Below are positions 57,702 to 64,000 of a stretch of 64,000 bases of DNA, piece by piece. Numbering within the stretch: position 1 is the stretch's first letter; every line of letters begins with the position of its first letter. The notes under the pieces were generated by a model. The model ran no database searches. It had not been told where the DNA came from and was given only the letters and a program-made list of their open reading frames with translations. The position numbers were made by a program, and so were the translations under genes. Source of the DNA: Sedimentitalea nanhaiensis DSM 24252 (GTDB taxonomy: Bacteria; Pseudomonadota; Alphaproteobacteria; Rhodobacterales; Rhodobacteraceae). The stretch spans positions 3,304,868-3,368,867 of the forward strand of contig NZ_KI421509.1 in NCBI RefSeq assembly GCF_000473225.1, given 5' to 3'.

Positions 57702-58564
57702 GCGCATCTGAGCCAGCCATCGCGGTTCTGCCCTATGGGCTGACGCTGGGGGCTGAGGCGGCGGATCGGCCGCTGGTCGATTTGAGTTGGCCTCTGGGCT
57801 GCCCGGACCGGTTGCGGGGCGGGCGCATATCAGATCTGGCTCCGACAGATCACCTGATCGTCTATCCCAAGACGGCATTGCATTTCCGGCTGCGTTGGCA
57901 CTGCCCGGCGCGGGTGTCGATCATGGTCGTCGAACCCAACATCATGCATGGTCATCATCTGCGGTTGCTGCGGGCAACCCACAGGCGGTTCTTTCGCGTG
58001 TTCAGTTATGATGAAGATTTTCTGGCGCGAATTCCGAATGGCCTGTTTTTGCCCTATGGCACGACCTGGGTGCCGGACTGGCGGGATCTGAAGATTGACA
58101 AGACCGCAACGATGTCGCTGATCGCCTCGGGGAAACGGGATCATCCGGGTCACAAGCTGCGCCATGACATGGTCGAATTTGTACAGAATCAGGGCCTGGA
58201 TGTTCAGGTGATGGGGCGCGGATATACGCCGTTCGAGCAGAAATCCGACGGGCTGGCGCCGTTCCGGTTCTCGATCGTGATCGAGAACGTCCAGCAGCGA
58301 AACTATTTCTCCGAAAAGCTGATCGATGCAATTTTGTGTGAAACCGTGCCAATCTATTGGGGCTGTCCGAACATCAGCGATTTCATGGACACATCGGCCA
58401 TGATTCTGTGTCAGGATGCGGCGCAAATGCAGGCGGCGATCCGGTCGGCATCCGCTGCAGACTATGACCGCCGTCTGGCGGCGCTACAGGAGCTAAAGCC
58501 CGTCGCAGCGGCGTACGATCACCTGGAAACCCGCGCGGCTACGGCGTTGCGTGACAGCATGTAA
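57698..58564 (+). CDS. GT10 (fucosyltransferase-like) glycosyltransferase
   Basis: 288-residue protein. The C-terminal part reads FRFSIVIENVQQRNYFSEKL followed by LCETVPIYWGCPNISDFM, matching the donor-binding core of GT10 alpha-1,3-fucosyltransferases (FENS/IEN...TEK...PIY/VWG). The N-terminal part lacks a signal or membrane anchor. It is a probable sugar transferase; donor and acceptor are unknown. It starts inside the end of the PhzF gene, so the two form one transcript. Confidence 0.72.
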   Translation: MSASEPAIAVLPYGLTLGAEAADRPLVDLSWPLGCPDRLRGGRISDLAPTDHLIVYPKTALHFRLRWHCPARVSIMVVEPNIMHGHHLRLLRATHRRFFRVFSYDEDFLARIPNGLFLPYGTTWVPDWRDLKIDKTATMSLIASGKRDHPGHKLRHDMVEFVQNQGLDVQVMGRGYTPFEQKSDGLAPFRFSIVIENVQQRNYFSEKLIDAILCETVPIYWGCPNISDFMDTSAMILCQDAAQMQAAIRSASAADYDRRLAALQELKPVAAAYDHLETRAATALRDSM

Positions 58565-58951
58565 GGTGTTGCTCTGGATTTCTTGCAGTAAATACAGCGC
58601 GATAAAGGACCGCATGTTGTTGTGCTGCCGGATACTGCCATCGGGCAGGCCGCCTTTCACCTGCAGGGCTGGGTTATGGCCACTCTGAAATCCGATATTG
58701 ATGGATATTCCGGTTGTGTCTGCCGGTTCCCGCCGGCCGTCCGAATGCGCGGCCTGCGCATTGATCGGGGCAGCGTCACCGGTTCGAAATACGCTCAGCC
58801 TGCAAGAAAGCCCGTGCTTGATCTGCGGTCGCTCACCTGCGGTCAAACGACCTGGGTCAGTTGGTACGGTAGCTCCAATTCCGGCTTGGGCTAAAGGCAT
58901 AGGCCCGCCGCACGAGGCGGCGGACATAGGGTCATGCATCGGGCTGGCAGC
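58565..58951. other. Gene-free segment between GT10-like and sulfate genes
   Basis: 387 bases without a recognised gene. A perfect CCGCCGC/GCGGCGG hairpin at 58905-58923 lies downstream of the sulfate adenylyltransferase gene on the minus strand and may terminate it. No T-run follows. Confidence 0.4.
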
Positions 58952-60667
58952 CTACCCGGCGATCAGGCCCATGTTTTCCAGCTTCAACAGAACCTGATGG
59001 GCGCAGTTATCCACATCGGTGCCTTCGGTTTCGACGCGCAGTTCGGGGTTTTCGGGGACGTCGTAGGGATCGGAGATTCCGGTGAATTCTTTGATCTTGC
59101 CTTCGCGCGCCAGCTTGTACAGGCCCTTGCGGTCGCGGCGTTCGCATTCCTCGATGCTGGTGGCGACATGGACTTCGAGAAACGCGCCATAAGCTTCGAT
59201 GTCCTCGCGTACGGCGCGCCGGGTCGTGGCATATGGTGCGATCGGGGCGCAGATGGCGATGCCGCCGTTCTTGGTGATCTCGCTGGCCACGTAACCGATG
59301 CGGCGGATGTTCAGGTCGCGGTGTTCTTTACTGAATCCCAACTCGCTGGACAGGTTCTTGCGCACGATATCGCCGTCCAGCAGCGTCACCGGACGTCCGC
59401 CCATTTCCATCAGCTTGACCATAAGTGCGTTGGCAATAGTGGATTTTCCCGACCCCGAGAAGCCGGTGAAAAACACGGTAAAGCCCTGCTTGGACCGGGG
59501 GGGACGGGTGCGGCGCAGCTCTTTTACAACCTCGGGAAAGCTGAACCATTCGGGGATTTCCAGACCTTCCTGCAGCCGGCGGCGCAGTTCGGTGCCGGAG
59601 ATGTTCAGGATCGTGACATTGTCGCGATCTTCGATCTCGTCGTTGGGCTCGTATTGGGCGCGTTCCTGCACATAGACCATGTGTTTGAAATCGACCATTT
59701 CGATGCCCATTTCGTCCTGGTGCTGGCGAAACAGATCCTGGGCATCGTAAGGGCCATAAAAATCCTCGCCCGCGCTGTTCTTGCCAGGGCCGGCATGGTC
59801 ACGTCCGACGATGAAGTGGGTGCAGCCGTGGTTCTTGCGGATCAGCCCGTGCCAGACCGCCTCGCGCGGGCCGGCCATGCGCATTGCCAGATTCAAGAGG
59901 CTCATCGAGGTGGTGGCGGCAGGATACTTGTCCAGCACCGCCTCGTAACACCGCACGCGGGTAAAGTGATCGACATCGCCAGGTTTGGTCAGGCCGACAA
60001 CCGGGTGAATCAACAGGTTGGCCTGTGCTTCGCGCGCGGCACGAAAGGTCAACTCCTGATGCGCACGGTGCAGCGGGTTGCGCGTCTGAAACGCGACAAT
60101 CCGGCGCCAGCCCAGCTTGCGGAAATAGGCGCGCAACTCGTTCGGCGTGTCGCGGCTGCCCCGGAAGTCGTAATGCACGGGCTGCTGAATACCGGTTACC
60201 GGGCCACCCAGATAGATCGCGCCGGCCTGGTTGTGCAGATGATTTACCGCCGGATGCGCGATGTCATCGGCGCCAAACACCATCTTCGCCTCGCGCGCCT
60301 TGTTGGGTGTCCAGCGATCGGCAACGGTCATGGTCGCCAGGATCACGCCTTCCTGGTCGCGCAGGGCGATGTCCTCGCCAATTTCCAGGGACTCCGCGAA
60401 GGCTTCGGAGACATCCAGATTGATTGGCATCGGCCAAAGAGTGCCGTCCGCCAGGCGCATATTCTCGACAACACTGTCATAATCGGCTTGGTCGAGGAAC
60501 CCCTTGAGCGGGTTGAAGCCGCCATTCATCAGCAGTTCCAGATCACAGATCTGGCGCGGGGTCAGGTCATGACTTTTGAGGTCACCGGCTTCGACCTTCA
60601 GCTTTTGGGCGGAGTCATAGGAAACATATAGCTCGGGGATCGGAGCCAGGTTGGCTAGCATCGTCAT
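58952..60667 (-). CDS. Bifunctional sulfate adenylyltransferase/adenylylsulfate kinase
   Basis: 571-residue fusion of homomeric ATP sulfurylase (Sat) and APS kinase (CysC). The Sat part has AFQTRNPLHRAHQ, GRDHAGPG and FYGPYDAQD; the C-terminal kinase (from about residue 390) has GFSGSGKSTIANAL, LLDGDIVRKNLSSELGF and FLEVHVATSIEECERRD. It activates sulfate to PAPS. Start ATG at 60667 or 60661. The gene is alone on this strand with no cysH or cysI nearby. Confidence 0.94.
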   Translation of the reverse strand: MTMLANLAPIPELYVSYDSAQKLKVEAGDLKSHDLTPRQICDLELLMNGGFNPLKGFLDQADYDSVVENMRLADGTLWPMPINLDVSEAFAESLEIGEDIALRDQEGVILATMTVADRWTPNKAREAKMVFGADDIAHPAVNHLHNQAGAIYLGGPVTGIQQPVHYDFRGSRDTPNELRAYFRKLGWRRIVAFQTRNPLHRAHQELTFRAAREAQANLLIHPVVGLTKPGDVDHFTRVRCYEAVLDKYPAATTSMSLLNLAMRMAGPREAVWHGLIRKNHGCTHFIVGRDHAGPGKNSAGEDFYGPYDAQDLFRQHQDEMGIEMVDFKHMVYVQERAQYEPNDEIEDRDNVTILNISGTELRRRLQEGLEIPEWFSFPEVVKELRRTRPPRSKQGFTVFFTGFSGSGKSTIANALMVKLMEMGGRPVTLLDGDIVRKNLSSELGFSKEHRDLNIRRIGYVASEITKNGGIAICAPIAPYATTRRAVREDIEAYGAFLEVHVATSIEECERRDRKGLYKLAREGKIKEFTGISDPYDVPENPELRVETEGTDVDNCAHQVLLKLENMGLIAG

Positions 60668-60880
60668 CGGTACTCTCTCAGCTGTGCGTGTGTGCATCGG
60701 GCCGCGATCAGCCCGGTCGCGCGCGGCATAGACCCGGAGCATCGGAGAAGTCTAGGGAATTGGACGCAAAACCTGTAAATCGGGAGGTTATGGCGCAGCT
60801 TGCGGCAGATTCGCGACAATATTCCGCGAATCCGACCGGGGCGAAAGAGGCAGTTCCGCCGCAGTTTCGACGCGCGGCAG

Positions 60881-61822
60881 CTAGTCCTGTTCGGCCAGGA
60901 ACCGCTCTGCTTCCAGCGCCGCCATACAGCCCATACCCGCGCTGGTCACCGCCTGGCGGTATTTGTGATCTGTCAGATCGCCGGCCGCAAAAACACCCGG
61001 AATGCTGGTTTCGGTACTGTCCGGTTTGGTGACGACATAGCCGCCCATGTGGGTTTCCAGCACGTCCTTGACCAGTTCGTTGGCCGGGGCATGGCCGATG
61101 GCGACAAAGACTCCCATGGCCGGGATTTCGGTGATTTCACCGGTTTGCACGTGTTTCACCCGCACGGCTTCGACGCCCAGCGGGCTTTCGGTGCCGACAA
61201 CCTCGTCCAGTTCGTGGAACCACATCGGTACGATCTTGGGGTTCTTCATCAGACGGTCGATCAGGATCTTTTCGGCACGCAACTCGTCACGGCGATGGAT
61301 CAATGTCACCTTGCTGGCGAAATTGGTCAGAAACAGTGCCTCTTCGACGGCGGTGTTTCCGCCGCCGATCACCACGATTTCCTGACCGCGATAGAAAAAC
61401 CCGTCACAGGTGGCACAGGCAGAGACGCCAAAGCCCTTGAACTTCTCCTCGGATGGCAGGCCCAGCCATTTCGCCCGCGCTCCGGTCGCCAGGATGACCG
61501 CATCGGCGGTATAGGTGGTGCCGCTGTCCCCCTTGGCGGTGAAAGGGCGTTTGGACAGCTCCAGATCGGTGATGATGTCGCCCACGATCTCGCAGCCCAT
61601 CGCCTTGGCATGGGCTTCCATCCGCAGCATCAGATCGGGGCCTTGCACCTCGGAATCACCGGGCCAGTTTTCGACCTCGGTGGTGGTGGTCAGCTGTCCT
61701 CCGGGTTCAAGCCCCTGCACCAGAAGAGGGTTCAGCATCGCGCGGCTGGCATAGACGCCCGCAGTATAGCCCGCCGGGCCCGAGCCGATAATCAGAACCC
61801 TGGTGTGACGCGATTCGCCCAT
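60881..61822 (-). CDS. trxB: Thioredoxin-disulfide reductase
   Basis: FAD/NADPH enzyme that reduces thioredoxin. The 313-residue protein has [18 protein letters not shown] (FAD), [10 protein letters not shown] with redox cysteines C136 and C139, [13 protein letters not shown] (NADPH), and [23 protein letters not shown] at 61822 gives MGESRHTRV. It is divergent from an Lrp-family regulator. Confidence 0.96.
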   Translation of the reverse strand: MGESRHTRVLIIGSGPAGYTAGVYASRAMLNPLLVQGLEPGGQLTTTTEVENWPGDSEVQGPDLMLRMEAHAKAMGCEIVGDIITDLELSKRPFTAKGDSGTTYTADAVILATGARAKWLGLPSEEKFKGFGVSACATCDGFFYRGQEIVVIGGGNTAVEEALFLTNFASKVTLIHRRDELRAEKILIDRLMKNPKIVPMWFHELDEVVGTESPLGVEAVRVKHVQTGEITEIPAMGVFVAIGHAPANELVKDVLETHMGGYVVTKPDSTETSIPGVFAAGDLTDHKYRQAVTSAGMGCMAALEAERFLAEQD

Positions 61823-62036
61823 GACAATCCCCATTGCAGTGTGATGTGTAGGCCATTGGCCCTTCGGAAAGTCGATATAGCGATGGACCCGACGAGCTTA
61901 AACCCCATATCCACGAGGGGTGCCCTGGGGACGCCGGGGTGGGTCCGCCCCTACAAACGGTCGCGACGTTTGGGGAAACATTATTGCGTGTACCGGTTGC
62001 ACTGCTATAAGAAACGAAAATCCCTGGGAGCAGAAA

Positions 62037-62537
62037 ATGGTCGCAATACGCCTTGATCCGATTGATCGCAAGATCCTGTCGGAATTGCAGGCTGATGGTC
62101 GGATGACCAACGTGGAACTGGCCAAGCGGGTCGGGATTTCGGCGCCGCCTTGCCTGCGCCGCGTGCGGACGTTGGAAGAATCAGGTCTGATCCGCGGTTA
62201 TCACGCCGAAGTCGATGCCCGCGAACTTGGATTCGAGGTGCAGGTTTTTGCCATGGTCGGGCTGGACAGTCAGGCCGAAGCCGAATTGATCGCCTTTGAA
62301 GAACGATGCCGCAACTGGCCGCTGGTGCGCGAATGCCACATGCTGAACGGCGAAGTGGATTTCATCCTGAAATGCGTCGCCCCGGATCTAAGCAGTTTTC
62401 AGAGCTTTTTGACGGGTGAATTGCTGAGCACTCCGAACGTGGGCAGCGTCAAGACGTCGCTGGTGATCCGGGGGGCCAAAGACGACCCGGGCGTGCCGTT
62501 CGATATTCTGGAACAGCGCCTGAGCCGCAGCGCCTGA
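62037..62537 (+). CDS. Lrp/AsnC-family transcriptional regulator
   Basis: 166-residue regulator with an N-terminal helix-turn-helix (DRKILSELQADGRMTNVELA, VGISAPPCLRRVRTLEESG) and a C-terminal AsnC ligand domain (VFAMVGLDSQAEAELIAFE, ECHMLNGEVDFILKCVA). It is divergent from trxB, an arrangement common for Lrp. ATG at 62037 is placed by GGGAG at 62026-62030. Ligand unknown. Confidence 0.92.
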   Translation: MVAIRLDPIDRKILSELQADGRMTNVELAKRVGISAPPCLRRVRTLEESGLIRGYHAEVDARELGFEVQVFAMVGLDSQAEAELIAFEERCRNWPLVRECHMLNGEVDFILKCVAPDLSSFQSFLTGELLSTPNVGSVKTSLVIRGAKDDPGVPFDILEQRLSRSA

Positions 62538-62549
62538 TTGCGTTGCCGC

Positions 62550-63335
62550 TCAGGTATCGCGTGCATCCATCGGCCCGTCGCCCGCGCGGGCATGGGCCAG
62601 ATCTCCAAAATCTGCACATTGATCGATATGGGGAAACAGGTTCAGGTAAACCGCGCGCATTGCGGGGCTGAGCGTGCGCAGCGCGTCGGGGCCGGGGTGG
62701 TAGGTTTCGAACTCCAGCCCCGCGACACGGATCACCGCATGACGCGGCAGGCAGATATGGAACAGTTCGACGGCAGTCGGCGGTGCGGTTTCGATCACGT
62801 TCATCCCATCCTGAAACTGTTGCACCGGCGTCAGGACACGCATGCCGTCCGCCTGGGCGCGCAGGTGATCGGGCGTGTTCAACAACCGGGCGGATGGGCC
62901 GGCCAGGACGTAGGACATCGGACGCTGGATGCCAAAACTGTCCGCCATGATCCGGGTCAGGCGCAGATTGCGGCCCTGCGAGCCCGGGCGTCCCGGCACC
63001 AGGGTGGTCCGTCCCTTCCAAAGCAGAGGCTGCGCGGTTCCGTCGCCGGTGATGATCCGGTCGCCCGGCAACAGGTCTTCGACCGCGACAAGCCCGGTCT
63101 CGGTTTCGACCATCGAGCCGCGTGAAAAGGCACAGAACGCATCCTCGAACAGCTGCAGGGCAGGGGCGACATGACAAGTCTCGGCAATCCCGCCTCCGGG
63201 GCGCAGGGAGAGAACCTCGTATCGGCGCAATTGCGGTTTGTGTTGGGCGCGCAGGGCGGCAGGATCGTTTATTGCAAATGGTGCGGTTTGCAATGCGCGC
63301 TGGACAGAGCGCGGCAATGGGGCTGGCGGTGTCAT
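62550..63335 (-). CDS. Hint-domain protein (Hint_2 type)
   Basis: 261-residue protein with a Hedgehog/intein (Hint) domain: FSRGSMVETETGLVAVEDLL, PGDRIITGDGTAQPLLWKG and, toward the end, TPDHLRAQADGMRVLTPVQ. In canonical Hint domains a cysteine starts the block (CFxxGT); here the matching position reads AFSRGS, so autoprocessing by the usual nucleophile is doubtful, although a cysteine lies two residues earlier. The N-terminal part has no clear domain or signal peptide. Function unknown. Confidence 0.82.
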   Translation of the reverse strand: MTPPAPLPRSVQRALQTAPFAINDPAALRAQHKPQLRRYEVLSLRPGGGIAETCHVAPALQLFEDAFCAFSRGSMVETETGLVAVEDLLPGDRIITGDGTAQPLLWKGRTTLVPGRPGSQGRNLRLTRIMADSFGIQRPMSYVLAGPSARLLNTPDHLRAQADGMRVLTPVQQFQDGMNVIETAPPTAVELFHICLPRHAVIRVAGLEFETYHPGPDALRTLSPAMRAVYLNLFPHIDQCADFGDLAHARAGDGPMDARDT

Positions 63336-63485
63336 GGTCGGTCGGTCCGTTCCGGCGGGTCGAATCTGCGTCGGCCCCCACCGACAACGCAGATCGACAC
63401 AGGTGTGTATCAAATCTGCATGGGGACAGTTTTGGCCGAATTTCATTAAAAATGTCAACGAACTGTCGGCGGTTTGGTTAACCCT

Positions 63486-64000
63486 CTACAGTCGGATGAC
63501 AGAGATCAGCCGCCCATAGTCCGCATCTTTTTTGTGGGTGCTGCGGCGATAGGAATAGAACCGGTCGGGATCGGAATATGTACAGTGCCGGGTCCATTCG
63601 GCCTGACCGACACCGGCGCGGCGCAGCCGGTGCAATCCAAAGCCGGGCAGGTCGAATTGCAGCCGATCACCCTCGCCATTGGCAAAGAACCGGGCGTTTT
63701 CGGTGTCATCGGCCATGAACGCGTCCAGAAACTCTGGCCCGACCTCATATGCCCGCTGGCTGATCGAGGGGCCGATCACCGCCGCGATGTTCTGACGCTC
63801 CGCGCCGAGCTGTTCCATCGCGTCCACGGTTGCCTCGAGCACTCCGTCCAGTGCTCCGCGCCATCCGGCATGGGCTGCACCGATCACGCCCGCCTGTGCA
63901 TCCGCAAACAGCACCGGCTGGCAATCGGCGGTCAGCACCGACAGGGCCAGACCCGGCGTTGCAGTCACCAATGCATCGGCGCGTGGCTTGTCGGGCAGCG
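63486..64000 (-). CDS. Laccase-domain (YfiH/PgeF) protein, N-terminus outside window
   Basis: Polyphenol oxidase/purine nucleosidase-like cytoplasmic protein. The visible C-terminal 171 residues include LSVLTADCQPVLFAD with the first metal cysteine, GAAHAGWRGALDGVLEA with the histidine and IGPSISQRAYEVGPEF. The frame continues past base 64000, so the start is outside the window. YfiH proteins act on purine nucleosides or peptidoglycan quality control; the role here is not fixed. Confidence 0.9.
   Translation of the reverse strand, partial: LPDKPRADALVTATPGLALSVLTADCQPVLFADAQAGVIGAAHAGWRGALDGVLEATVDAMEQLGAERQNIAAVIGPSISQRAYEVGPEFLDAFMADDTENARFFANGEGDRLQFDLPGFGLHRLRRAGVGQAEWTRHCTYSDPDRFYSYRRSTHKKDADYGRLISVIRL

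Noticed and set aside
58493..58939. A 148-codon minus-strand frame
   Set aside because: Overlaps the end of the GT10-like gene and lacks any domain; likely spurious.

Overview
The window looks like the chromosome of a marine alphaproteobacterium of the Rhodobacteraceae (Roseobacter group). The inference rests on gene content read directly from the sequence: the secY-adk-rpsM-rpsK-rpoA-rplQ end of the ribosomal operon, an AapJQMP-type amino-acid ABC transporter, an ethylmalonyl-CoA-pathway lyase (Mcl1), an ATP12 chaperone, TIGR02300/DUF1150/DUF1244/DUF465 proteins, a VPLPA-CTERM protein and a Hint-domain protein. The DNA is GC-rich and gene-dense, with many ATGA start/stop overlaps.

Layout: 1-4.4 kb, translation and RNA polymerase genes, with an unusual 545 bp gap between adk and rpsM. 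4.4-10.6 kb, envelope protease, RarA, fluoride channel, RluC-type pseudouridine synthase, HAD phosphatase and ATP12. 10.7-15.4 kb, aapJQMP with a hairpin after aapJ. 15.4-24.5 kb, mostly minus-strand genes: GNAT, SixA, an Fe-S protein, the yidC-MOSC-engB-argB operon, an EAL phosphodiesterase and ttcA. 24.5-25.7 kb, ychF.

25.7-31.4 kb is the accessory region. It is a decayed genomic island abutting the 3' end of tRNA-Ala(GGC). It holds an IS5-like terminal-repeat remnant, an IS110 transposase with a structured non-coding end, a frameshifted IS5-family element, the remains of a two-gene TIR-SLOG module broken by stops, a frameshift and an internal deletion, a VOC protein, and the C-terminal third of a large serine recombinase whose reading frame runs into the tRNA gene. 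The TIR-SLOG pair resembles Thoeris-type nucleotide-signalling defence in principle, but here it is a fossil and not a working system.

31.5-49.4 kb returns to core genes: rpmI-rplT, pyk, an N-formylglutamate amidohydrolase, a D-amino-acid cluster (D-amino acid aminotransferase, DgcA-like racemase, DgcN-like acetyltransferase), mcl1, prs, threonine aldolase, ribF and a MaoC hydratase. 49.4-64 kb holds an HAD hydrolase, tRNA-Gly(TCC), an EamA transporter, a lipase-like hydrolase, a stand-alone PhnM, purEK, an hsp20 gene with a heat-shock-type promoter, PhzF, a GT10-like glycosyltransferase, a fused sulfate adenylyltransferase/APS kinase, trxB divergent from an Lrp regulator, a Hint protein, and a laccase-domain gene cut by the window end.

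The most interesting observations are the TIR-SLOG fossil, the tRNA-anchored island, the possible bridge-RNA region of the IS110 element, a recurring TGCA-NN-TGCA motif upstream of mcl1/dgcN and maoC, the D-glutamate cluster, and 27 bp tandem repeats in frame with crcB.
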